Assembly: GCA_023898685.1 (NCBI GenBank)
Contig: CP060234.1
Coordinates: forward strand, 3,224,001-3,288,000
Reading direction: 5' to 3'
Origin: Phycisphaeraceae bacterium
GTDB lineage: Bacteria > Planctomycetota > Phycisphaerae > Phycisphaerales > UBA1924
Length of the DNA stretch: 64,000 nucleotides
Each line of letters starts with the position of its first letter. Position 1 is the first letter of the stretch. Below, piece after piece: positions 56,496 through 64,000 of this stretch. Under the pieces are notes generated by a model. That model saw only the letters and a list, made by a program, of their open reading frames with translations, had not been told where the DNA came from and did no database searches. The translations under genes and the position numbers were made by a program.

Positions 56496-57443
56496 TCAGG
56501 GCGCGGCCTTGACGTCGACGGCCGACTCGATCTGCGCGTTGGCGAACTCGGGGGTCGCGCCCAGCGAGACGTATCGCCGCCCGTTCTTGGTCCCGACACG
56601 CTGGTAGCGTGAGGGCCACCAGGGGTAGCCACCGATCTGGCGGTGGACGTAGTCCGGGGCGTTGATGAACAGCGAGCCGCGGATCTCGCGGAACGTCGCG
56701 GCCTCACCCCCGTTGTCGACCCACTGCTCGGGCTCGACGGTGGTGATGAGCAGGTCGGTGACGTCCTGCACCTTCTCGTCGTGGGTGCGACGGGTGATGT
56801 CCGAGCCATTGTCCTGGAACGGGCTCTGGCTGCCCCCGCCGCCGCCCTGCTGGCCGCCGAGCTGGAAGACGGTGTTGAGATCGAAATCGGGCGCGTTGTC
56901 GTAGTCGGGCACATCCATCAGCAGGTCGGCGATGTCGTACATCTCGACCCGGCGGTGCTTGTTCAGCCGTTCCTTCGGGCCGAACTCGAATGAGCCGTAG
57001 TTGGTGAACTGCCACGTCGAGGCGTCGAGCGTCGAATCGGGATTGAGCTTCTCGAGCACCATCTCGAGGAACTGCAACGCCGTGACGTTCTTGGCGTTGA
57101 GCGTGACCAGCGTCTCCTTGTCGAGGCCGACCGGGTTGCGGTCATCCATCCACAACGGCGTGAGATCCGCCTGGGTCACGTCGGCGATGAAACGCACCAC
57201 GTCCTCGAGGCGGTGGTCCTTGAGTTCCACAGTGATCGGCTTCATCATCCGGGCGAGTGTTTCCCGCTTCATCGCGATCGTCTGGGCGTCATCCTCCCCG
57301 AATTGGGCGGATGCCGTGGGCGTCGCGATCGCCACCCCGGCGGCGAGGAGTGTGAGCGGCGCCACCGCTCCGGCGAGCGAGAGCAGAGCGATCCCGATCG
57401 TCCTTGCGCGGTTGCTCATTCGGTTGTCCAAGCGGCCGGCCAT
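56496..57443 (-). CDS. Secreted protein with STN/secretin-N-like domain
   Basis: A 315-residue protein starting at ATG 57443 with GGAGG upstream. A long signal peptide (about 1-50) ends after TASA. Residues about 65-140 (ITVELKDHRLEDVVRFIAD, then LVTLNAKNVTALQFLEMVLE) match the beta-alpha pattern of the STN/secretin short N-domain. A Gly-rich loop with GGQQGGGGG lies near 195, followed by a second alpha/beta region (DLLITTVEPEQW, LFINAPDYVHRQIGGY). No secretin pore domain follows, so it is not a complete outer-membrane secretin. It could be a stand-alone periplasmic partner; the function is unknown. Confidence 0.7.
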   Translation of the reverse strand: MAGRLDNRMSNRARTIGIALLSLAGAVAPLTLLAAGVAIATPTASAQFGEDDAQTIAMKRETLARMMKPITVELKDHRLEDVVRFIADVTQADLTPLWMDDRNPVGLDKETLVTLNAKNVTALQFLEMVLEKLNPDSTLDASTWQFTNYGSFEFGPKERLNKHRRVEMYDIADLLMDVPDYDNAPDFDLNTVFQLGGQQGGGGGSQSPFQDNGSDITRRTHDEKVQDVTDLLITTVEPEQWVDNGGEAATFREIRGSLFINAPDYVHRQIGGYPWWPSRYQRVGTKNGRRYVSLGATPEFANAQIESAVDVKAAP

Positions 57444-57580
57444 GCGGAACCTCCGTGTCGGGCTCGGGTTGAGGGCCCTCGCCACAGTCTACGAAGATCT
57501 ACCGGGATCTGATCGGAAAGTTGCCGGTCGCGCTTGAACTTCCGGGGATGACCCGATCAAAGCCCGCCCGAACCGGAGAA

Positions 57581-57653
57581 AGCCACCTGCCGGACTCGAA
57601 CCGGCGACCTAAGCTTTACGAAAGCTTCGCTCTACCAACTGAGCTAAGGTGGC
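57581..57653 (-). tRNA. tRNA-Thr (anticodon CGU)
   Basis: The minus strand folds into a full cloverleaf: 7-bp acceptor stem GCCACCT/AGGTGGC, D-arm with AGTTGGTA, anticodon stem AAGCT/AGCTT with loop TTCGTAA (anticodon CGT, 57618-57620), and T-arm GCCGG/CCGGC with TTCGAGT. The discriminator base is U, and CCA is not encoded. It decodes ACG, the codon favoured by this GC-rich genome. No integrase or repeated tRNA end is nearby. Confidence 0.97.
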
Positions 57654-57732
57654 CTCGCGACCGGGACGGGCCCGACCGTGGACGCAGAGACCATTTTCCC
57701 GCCGCCCGGGCGGTTGTCCACCCCTCGGGAGC

Positions 57733-59187
57733 CTACACCTCGGATTCTCGCCAGCCGGGCCCGCTCGTCCGCACCGGCTGCCCCGCGATCTCCATCTGGG
57801 CGCCGGCCGATCGGAGCCGCTCGATCTGCTTTGACCCGATCTCGACGGTCAGCGTAACCCGGTCCGCGGCGTATGCCCGGTCGAGCACTCGGCCGCGGTT
57901 CTCGATCGTGTGGACCGTCCGGGCGTCCCGCAGCGGGACGGTAATCTCCAGGCGGCGGACCTCGCCCATCGCCGACCGGCGGACCCGCTCGACCAGGGTG
58001 TCGTGCCCGATTCTCAGCCGGCCCTGGGCATCCGGGAGGGCGCAGACCGGGATCGAGCCGGGGGCCTTGGTCGACCAGATCAGGACCTCGTGGTTGTCCG
58101 CCAGCCGGTCGGCCTTGTTGAGCAGGACGGTCCGCTCAGGCGGCGTCCAGGGCTTCAGCTTGGTTCCGGATCGCTCGGCAATGGTCGCGGCCTTCAACTC
58201 GGCCTGCCGGGCGTCCTCGAACAGCTCGTCGAGCACGGTGTTGACTGTCTCGAAGTGCAACTCGGCCGCGGGGTCGGAGATGTCAACAAGAATCAGCAGC
58301 AGGTCGGCGTGGGTCGCCTCCTCGAGCGTGGCGCGGAACGAGGCGACGAGGTGGTGGGGGAGATCACGCACGAAGCCGACCGTATCTGAGAGCATCGCGG
58401 TGAGCCCGCCGCCCCCGGAGCCGGTCTTGAGGTCCCACTCGCGAGTGCGGGTCATCAGCGTCGCGAAGAGGCGGTCGTCGGCATAGGCCCCGCCCGCGGT
58501 GAGCGTGTTAAAGAGCGTGCTCTTGCCGGCGTTGGTGTAGCCGACGAGGCCGACCGTGAAGTAGTCGAGGTTGCGGGCCCGCACCTGACGACGCTTGCGG
58601 GCCTGGATCTTTGCCAGTTCATCGCCCAGCAGCTTCTTGCGCCGCTGCACCAGCCGGCGGTCGATCTCGAGCTGCTGCTCGCCCGGGCCTCGGGTGCCGA
58701 CCCCGCCGATGCCGCCGGAACCCACGATGCGTTCGAGGTGGTCCCACATCGCCCGCAGGCGGGGGTAGGTGTACTCGAGCTGGGCGATCTCGACCTGGAG
58801 CTTGGCCTCGTGCGTCGTCGCCCGGCTCGCGAAGATGTCGAGAATGAGCTCCGACCGGTCGAGCACCTTCCGCTCGGTCATCTCCTCGATCGCGGCGATC
58901 TGCTTGGGGCTCAGCTCGTGGTCGAAGATCACGGTCTTCGCGTCGACGAGTTCGCACAGGCCCTTGAGTTCCTCGACCTTGCCGCGGCCCATGTACGTCC
59001 CCGCCTCGGGACGCTCTCGCCGCTGTTCGATCTCGCCGACCACGACCGCACCCGCCTGAGCGGCGAGTTCGCGCAGCTCGCCGAATGGGTCGGCGGCGTC
59101 GTAGCGGTCGCCCGGCAGCCGGACCGCGGCGAGCACGCTGCGCTCGGCGGCAACCTGGATGGACTGGCGTTCACGCGGCGCGGGCAT
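57733..59187 (-). CDS. hflX: Ribosome-associated GTPase HflX
   Basis: A 484-residue GTPase that binds ribosomes; in other bacteria it splits stalled or heat-damaged 70S ribosomes. ATG 59187 starts a typical N-terminal domain (AAVRLPGDRYDAADPFGELRE). The HflX glycine-rich segment (SGGIGGVGTRGPGEQQLE) and a coiled coil follow. The GTPase domain has G1 GYTNAGKST (about 216), G3 DTVGF and G4 NKAD. It ends in a C-terminal subdomain of about 75 residues. Longer in-frame starts (59421) add low-complexity sequence and are unlikely. Confidence 0.94.
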   Translation of the reverse strand: MPAPRERQSIQVAAERSVLAAVRLPGDRYDAADPFGELRELAAQAGAVVVGEIEQRRERPEAGTYMGRGKVEELKGLCELVDAKTVIFDHELSPKQIAAIEEMTERKVLDRSELILDIFASRATTHEAKLQVEIAQLEYTYPRLRAMWDHLERIVGSGGIGGVGTRGPGEQQLEIDRRLVQRRKKLLGDELAKIQARKRRQVRARNLDYFTVGLVGYTNAGKSTLFNTLTAGGAYADDRLFATLMTRTREWDLKTGSGGGGLTAMLSDTVGFVRDLPHHLVASFRATLEEATHADLLLILVDISDPAAELHFETVNTVLDELFEDARQAELKAATIAERSGTKLKPWTPPERTVLLNKADRLADNHEVLIWSTKAPGSIPVCALPDAQGRLRIGHDTLVERVRRSAMGEVRRLEITVPLRDARTVHTIENRGRVLDRAYAADRVTLTVEIGSKQIERLRSAGAQMEIAGQPVRTSGPGWRESEV

Positions 59188-59496
59188 CCACGATGCTATG
59201 CCCTGGTCGATCAGGGCTCCGCCGGCTGCGGTGCGATGAGGCGAGACTGCGGCTCCAGCCGTGCTTGTGCGGTGACGGCAGCCGGCGCGAGCGAAGAAAC
59301 GGCGCCGCCGCCGCCCCGACGCGCAAGTTGTCGTGCAGCCCCCTGTCAGGAATCTCCGAAGCACCCGACCCACTGACGCCCACACGCATCGCGACATGAC
59401 GCCATCCCAGTGATCGATCACAACCCGGTCCCGGTTCCGGCGTCCTTATGCGCCCGTGGCATCGGACCACACATGTCCTCAAGCAGGAGACCCAGC
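59188..59496. other. Gene-free divergent region between hflX and the PQQ-like gene
   Basis: This 309-bp stretch separates two divergent starts and must hold promoters for both. I see no convincing -35/-10 pair, terminator, repeat or RNA gene. A short open frame continues from the PQQ-like gene back to 59410, but AGGAGA at 59484-59489 favours the later start. A GCC/GCG-rich patch at about 59311-59330 is the only low-complexity feature. Confidence 0.5.
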
Positions 59497-61782
59497 ATGA
59501 TGACGGAACGCATCCGACTCAGCTTCCCGCCACGAGCCACCCAAATCACGTCCGCGGCCCTTGCATTCATGCTCGTCGCCGGCGCCTCGGGGGGTGACTG
59601 GCCGCTGTTTGCCCACGATCACCACAACACCAACCACGCCGACGGCGAGCACACGATCGCCCCCAACAACGCGGCCTACCTCCGTCGCGCCTGGGAGACG
59701 TTCAACGACGACGCGCTCTCCACCGAGCCCGCTCCGAGCGGGTTCGTGCTCGAGGGGGCGCTGGGCCTGGTCTATCCCGACCCGGTCGTGGGCGTCATCG
59801 GCTCGCCGATCGTCCGCGACGGCACGATCTATTACACGGATGAGCTGGGCACCGTCTTCGCGCGCGACGCCGCGACCGGGCTCGCGCTGAACGCGGGTGA
59901 TCACTGGACGACCACGCTCTCCGACCCGGACTACGACGCGGGCGCCCCCCCCCTCGCGCCCGACCTGTTCTACACCGCGCCGATCGTGACCGACGCCGCG
60001 GTCTGGCTCGTCGGCTCGTTCTACGGGCAGGTGCACTTGCTCGACCGATGGGGCGGGGCCGAGCACGACTTCGACCCTGATACCCCGGGCATCCAGCCGT
60101 TCATCCTCGTGCCCGATCGGCCCGTGTCGTCGGTGCTGGGGGACCCCATCCTGATCCGCTATAACGGCGTCGACATGCTCATCGTGGCGGTCAATGTAAT
60201 CGTCAACGACGCCCTCTTCCAGGGCGGCGAGACCGGGCTCTTCATCGCCTACGACGTCACCGATCCCGCCCACCCCGTCGAACTCTGGCGCCGGCGCACG
60301 ATCGACATCAACCCCGACACGGGCGTCCCCTACGGCACCGGTGTCTCCGCCGGCTCGGGCCTCGCCGTCGACTTCGACCGGGGCCTGATCTTCGGCGGGA
60401 CGAGCCAGAACACGTCGGCACCCTACCCGGAGTATCCCGATCCCGACTTCGCGCCCCCCGGCTACATCGATCGGGGCGATTCGCTGTTCGCGATGGACCT
60501 CGAGACGGGCGAGTTCGTCTGGACGAATCAGTTCCACCAGGGTGACGTGTTCGACCTCAATGAGCCGGTCTCGACGGGCCCCAACCGCCCCGACGGCCCG
60601 CGCGACGCCGACCTGCTCGCCCCGCCCGTCCTCTTCAGGGCCGAGGTGGGGGGGCACATGACCGACCTCGTCGGCGATGGCAGCAAGGGCGGGCTCTTCC
60701 GAGTCGTCAACCGCGACACGGGCGAGACCGTCTGGGAGCGCCAGATCAGCAATCCCACCGGCATCGGCGGCATCCAGGGCGGCTCCGCTTTCGCCGACGG
60801 CGTCATCTACGTCGCGGGCTACGAGGGCATCGACGACGGTTTCTCCGACGCCCAGTTCGGCGTCTCGATCGACACCGGCATCTACCCCAACGCCTTCTTC
60901 GCCACCTTCAGCCCCGCCTTCTGGGCCGACGTCGAGGACACCGCCTACGACGGGGATCCCGCGACAGGGATGCGCACCAAGGTCTACGCCCTCGACGCCG
61001 CGACGGGCCAGTCGCTCTGGCACTTCCCCCAGGGTTTCGACTACGTCTCCCTGCCCGCGGGCGCGTCGCTGCGGCACGTCACCATCGCCAACGGTCTGCT
61101 CTACGTCGCCACGTCTTCGGGCCAGCTCTTCGTGCTCAGCGCCGACGACGGCTCGGTGCGCTTCTGCGACCAGACGCCCGATCTGAATGATGTCTTCGAT
61201 CTCGGTCTCGGCAAGCCCCACCACGCCAGCATGAACGGCGGCACCGTCATCGCCAACGGCATGGTGTATGTGCCCTACGGCGCCCAGAACAACCCGTCAG
61301 GCGGCGTGATGGCGTACGAGCTCAACCGACGCCCCGAGGCCGCCGACGACCTGGCGGTCATCAAGGCGGGCCAGCCCAGGCTCATCGACGCGCTCGGCAA
61401 CGACACCGACCCCAACGGCGACGCCCTCCGCTTCATCCGCGTTGCCGGGGCCCAGATCAATCTCGACGACGGCGTGCCCGACGTCATCGACACGCCCTAC
61501 GGGACCATCACCGTCGTCAATCCGGGCGACGACGCCACCCACCCCGACGCGGGCTACCTCATCCTGATGGCCTTGCCGACGTTCAGCAGCGCCCGCACCT
61601 TCGACTACGTCGTCGAGGACCTCGCCCCAAGCCGCATCGTGAACGGCGTCGAGACCGACGAGCCCAACCCCACGCACACCGCCCTGGCCGCCGGCGCCCG
61701 GGTCTACCTCCTCCCGTGGCGGCCCAGCGAGTGGCCCCTGAAAACCTTCTCCCACGTTCCGGCGCCAGATGTGGGTCCGTGA
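59497..61782 (+). CDS. Secreted PQQ-type beta-propeller protein with cadherin-like C-terminal domain
   Basis: A 761-residue protein; ATG 59497 follows AGGAGA at 59484-59489. A signal peptide covers about 1-37 (ITSAALAFMLVAGASG). Residues about 38-610 show repeated beta-blade motifs of the PQQ/quinoprotein kind (GVIGSPIVRDGTIYYTDE, LFRVVNRDTGETVWER, VYALDAATGQSLWHF, LLYVATSSGQLFVLSADDGS). The N-terminal DWPLFAHDHHNTNHADGE resembles polyvinyl-alcohol-dehydrogenase-like propellers. No haem CxxCH motif was seen, so any dehydrogenase activity would need a separate electron acceptor. The last 140 residues (AADDLAVIKAG, NDTDPNGDALR) look like a cadherin/Ig-like surface domain. Substrate unknown. Confidence 0.82.
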   Translation: MMTERIRLSFPPRATQITSAALAFMLVAGASGGDWPLFAHDHHNTNHADGEHTIAPNNAAYLRRAWETFNDDALSTEPAPSGFVLEGALGLVYPDPVVGVIGSPIVRDGTIYYTDELGTVFARDAATGLALNAGDHWTTTLSDPDYDAGAPPLAPDLFYTAPIVTDAAVWLVGSFYGQVHLLDRWGGAEHDFDPDTPGIQPFILVPDRPVSSVLGDPILIRYNGVDMLIVAVNVIVNDALFQGGETGLFIAYDVTDPAHPVELWRRRTIDINPDTGVPYGTGVSAGSGLAVDFDRGLIFGGTSQNTSAPYPEYPDPDFAPPGYIDRGDSLFAMDLETGEFVWTNQFHQGDVFDLNEPVSTGPNRPDGPRDADLLAPPVLFRAEVGGHMTDLVGDGSKGGLFRVVNRDTGETVWERQISNPTGIGGIQGGSAFADGVIYVAGYEGIDDGFSDAQFGVSIDTGIYPNAFFATFSPAFWADVEDTAYDGDPATGMRTKVYALDAATGQSLWHFPQGFDYVSLPAGASLRHVTIANGLLYVATSSGQLFVLSADDGSVRFCDQTPDLNDVFDLGLGKPHHASMNGGTVIANGMVYVPYGAQNNPSGGVMAYELNRRPEAADDLAVIKAGQPRLIDALGNDTDPNGDALRFIRVAGAQINLDDGVPDVIDTPYGTITVVNPGDDATHPDAGYLILMALPTFSSARTFDYVVEDLAPSRIVNGVETDEPNPTHTALAAGARVYLLPWRPSEWPLKTFSHVPAPDVGP

Positions 61783-61852
61783 ATGTCACAACCGCTGCGA
61801 GCATGGCCGCGAAAGGCCCATTGGCCACGCCGCGATGGCAGGACCGATACGC

Positions 61853-62368
61853 CTACCGGCGGGCCGTGACCTCGCTCCACTCGAGCACGTACTTCGGAAC
61901 GGCACCCCGCTGCTCGTACCGCTTGCGGGTCTCGCTGTCGAGTTCCCAGAACGTTCCGATCCTGTGCCGGCACCGGGGTGAGCCGCAGCAGCAGTACTGG
62001 AGCGTCGGCCCGACGGGGATGCACGTCGCGTAGTCGATCGTGATCTCCTCGCCGGGCTCGATCGTCCGGTCGGCGACGAGCCACAGGCGGGGGGGATCGG
62101 ACCTGAGCACGCAGTTCGGCTCGCAGCAGTGGTTGACGAAATCGTCGAGGCCGCCCGACGGGCCCACGAACAGGTTGTGGTCGACCTGGATCGTGTGTGT
62201 GAAGTCGTTGATGCTGTGCTCGTCGACCAGCGGGCCGGCGAACGCGAACACGAACTCGTCGCGTTCGAACCGTCGCGTCGTGAACACACCGCGACCCGCC
62301 GTTGCCGATTCGCGGACCACGAGGCCGTTCTCACTTGCATGATCCACGTTGGCATCCCCTTGATTCAT
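61853..62368 (-). CDS. SET-domain protein (putative lysine methyltransferase)
   Basis: A compact 171-residue protein. The SET core is recognisable: ATAGRGVFTTRRFERDEFV near the start, the catalytic-region NHCCEPNC (which also forms part of the SAM pocket), and EEITIDYAT. A post-SET-like cluster CCCGSPRCR follows and could bind zinc with the earlier Cys. SET proteins transfer methyl groups from SAM to lysines; bacterial copies act on ribosomal or DNA-binding proteins or are of unknown target. The gene converges with the PQQ-like gene (70 bp between stops). No chromatin-related partner is nearby. Confidence 0.9.
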   Translation of the reverse strand: MNQGDANVDHASENGLVVRESATAGRGVFTTRRFERDEFVFAFAGPLVDEHSINDFTHTIQVDHNLFVGPSGGLDDFVNHCCEPNCVLRSDPPRLWLVADRTIEPGEEITIDYATCIPVGPTLQYCCCGSPRCRHRIGTFWELDSETRKRYEQRGAVPKYVLEWSEVTARR

Positions 62369-62513
62369 CGGGTCTCAGTCGGCGGGCACACGCCCGCGGC
62401 GGCCCGTCGTCCGATCCGCGAGCCAACGCTACACACCCGGCCCGCTAGAATCCGGGGGCAGCCGGCGTTCCTGATGCAATACTACAGCCGATATGCCCGG
62501 GGTACCAACCGTC

Positions 62514-64000
62514 ATGGATCGCGTCCGCGTCGCCACGCTTCAGTATTTCGTCCGACCCATTCATGACTTCTCGGAGTTCCGCGACCAGGTTCGCGGCCTC
62601 ATCCGCACCGCGGCCGACTACGGCTGCCGCCTGGTCGTCTTCCCCGAGTATTTCACGATCCAGCTCCTGACCCTCGAGGACGTCAACCGGCCGATGATCG
62701 AGCAGGTTCGCGCCCTGGCGGATCGGGCGCCCGCGTTCATCGACCTCATGGGCGACCTTGCCCGCGAGAGCGGGATCTACGTGGCCGCGGGCACGATACC
62801 GGTCCGTGATCCGGGCCACGCCGACCGGATCTACAACGAGTGTCATGTCTTCGCGCCCGACGGCTCGCACGGCTCGCAGTCCAAGCTGCACATGACCCGC
62901 TTCGAAAAGGAGGCCTGGAAGGTCAGCCCGGGGAATGGGCTCCGGCTCTTCGAGACGGAGTTCGGTCGCCTCGCCGTCGCCATTTGCTATGACGCGGAGT
63001 TCCCCGAAATCGCGAGGGCGGCGGCCCGCCAGGAAGCCGTGCTGCTGCTCGTGCCCAGCTATACGGATGACCGGCAGGGGTTCCTGCGCGTGCGTTATTG
63101 CGCCCATGCGAGAGCGATCGAGAACCAGTTGTTCGTGATGCACGCGGCGACCGTTGGTTCACTCCCGATGGTGCCCGCGGTGTCGCTGAACTACGGGCAG
63201 GCGGCGATCCTCACCCCGAGCGACTTCCCGTTCGCTCGCGACGGGATCCTGGCCGAGGGCATCCCGAATCAGGAGACGATGGTCATCGGCGAACTCAACA
63301 TCCGCGTCCTCCGCGCCAGCCGGTTCCGCGGCACGGTCCTGCCGCTGCGGGACAGCAAGAACAGCGCCCAGCTCGTCGCCGAAACCACGCTGGTCGATCT
63401 GGCGCCGGAGAAGATCCGCGCCTCGGCCCGGCGGGGGGTGCTCATCCGCAACACCCGGCGCGAGGACTTCGAGGGCATCCGCGAGTTGGCCCGGCTCATC
63501 TACCCCGACATCACGCCGTGGAGTGACGAGCAACTCCAGCAGCACATCGAGTTCTTTCCGCAGGGGCAGTTCGTCGCGATCGACCGCGCGACCGACGTCA
63601 TCCTCGGGATGTGCTCAGGCCTCATCATCGATTGGGATCGCTACCGCCCGGATATGGATTGGTCGCAGTTCACCGACGAGGGCACGTTCACAAACCACGA
63701 CCCTGTCTACGGCGCGACCCTCTTCGCGGCCGACGTCATGGTGCGCCCCGGAATGCAAGGGCAGGGGATCGGAAAGAGGCTCTACAAGCAGGGGCGGTTC
63801 AACCTGGCTCGGCAGATCGGGCTGCGTCGGGTCCTCGCCGGGTCCCGCCTTCGGGGCTATCACCGCTACGCCGATCGGATGTCCGCCGAGGACTACGTCG
63901 TCGAGGTCATCACGGGGCGGCTGAACGATCCGACGCTGTCGTTCCAACTTGGCCAGGGGTTCCACGTGATCGCCGTGGTCGGCGGCTACTTCCACGGCGA
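62514..64000 (+). CDS. Nitrilase-superfamily amidohydrolase fused to GNAT acetyltransferase, cut by window end
   Basis: The coding region runs off the window; about 495 residues are visible. ATG 62514 starts the conserved MDRVRVATLQY; an in-frame ATG at 62493 adds seven residues. The carbon-nitrogen hydrolase domain (about 5-290) has all three catalytic residues in context: Glu in VFPEYF, Lys in SKLHMTRF and Cys in AICYDAEFP. After a linker, a GNAT domain (about 305 to the end) shows IRNTRREDFEGI and the acetyl-CoA loop VRPGMQGQGIGKRLY. Such nitrilase-GNAT fusions are a recognised bacterial family, usually with the GNAT at one end. Substrate unknown. Confidence 0.9.
   Translation, partial: MDRVRVATLQYFVRPIHDFSEFRDQVRGLIRTAADYGCRLVVFPEYFTIQLLTLEDVNRPMIEQVRALADRAPAFIDLMGDLARESGIYVAAGTIPVRDPGHADRIYNECHVFAPDGSHGSQSKLHMTRFEKEAWKVSPGNGLRLFETEFGRLAVAICYDAEFPEIARAAARQEAVLLLVPSYTDDRQGFLRVRYCAHARAIENQLFVMHAATVGSLPMVPAVSLNYGQAAILTPSDFPFARDGILAEGIPNQETMVIGELNIRVLRASRFRGTVLPLRDSKNSAQLVAETTLVDLAPEKIRASARRGVLIRNTRREDFEGIRELARLIYPDITPWSDEQLQQHIEFFPQGQFVAIDRATDVILGMCSGLIIDWDRYRPDMDWSQFTDEGTFTNHDPVYGATLFAADVMVRPGMQGQGIGKRLYKQGRFNLARQIGLRRVLAGSRLRGYHRYADRMSAEDYVVEVITGRLNDPTLSFQLGQGFHVIAVVGGYFHG

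Noticed and set aside
57581..57653. tRNA-Thr as an integration site for an island
   Set aside because: No integrase, no duplicated tRNA end and no composition change in the flanks.

Overview
The window is about 66% GC, gene-dense and arranged in co-directional runs. Gene content points to a planctomycete, probably of the class Phycisphaerae. This is an inference from a type III glutamine synthetase, a planctomycete-like type VI secretion (T6SS) cluster, a TPR-sulfotransferase pair, a PQQ-type beta-propeller with a cadherin-like tail, a SET-domain protein, and dispersed palindromes of the kind seen in PVC genomes. No 16S gene is present to settle it.

Positions 1-33594 hold one long plus-strand T6SS cluster: tssL (3' end only), tssM, a TagF-like/FGE-like fusion, tssA, tssB, tssC, hcp, tagJ, tssE, tssF, tssG and tssH (clpV). 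Together these encode the membrane complex, the baseplate pieces TssE/F/G/A, the contractile sheath TssBC, the inner tube Hcp and the sheath-recycling ATPase. tssJ, tssK, vgrG and PAAR are not here and probably lie upstream or elsewhere. Between the fusion gene and tssA sits a complete two-partner secretion (TPS) locus: an Omp85/TpsB-type outer-membrane transporter followed by a 3348-residue TpsA exoprotein. A strong Rho-independent terminator follows hcp, and the leaders of tssB and hcp are rich in hairpins. Expression of the cluster is therefore probably divided into segments.

Positions 33755-39337 carry glnN (type III glutamine synthetase), then a soluble histidine kinase with four PAS domains translationally coupled to a NarL-type response regulator. 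Positions 39361-45183 are mainly minus-strand: a YciA-type thioesterase, a STAS anti-anti-sigma protein, purN, a secreted gluzincin-type peptidase, an anchored protein of unknown function and thyA. Two 81-bp palindromic elements (27-bp arm, 27-bp spacer, 27-bp arm) flank this block, and one overlaps the start of the peptidase gene.

Positions 45246-64000 are mostly housekeeping and small accessory genes: a DinB-like protein, nadB, a lipoprotein, an M28/PDZ aminopeptidase, gcvP, two tandem TPR-sulfotransferases, a secreted STN-like protein, tRNA-Thr(CGU), hflX, a PQQ-type beta-propeller protein, a SET-domain protein, and a nitrilase-GNAT fusion cut by the window edge. No CRISPR array, insertion sequence, prophage or rRNA was seen.
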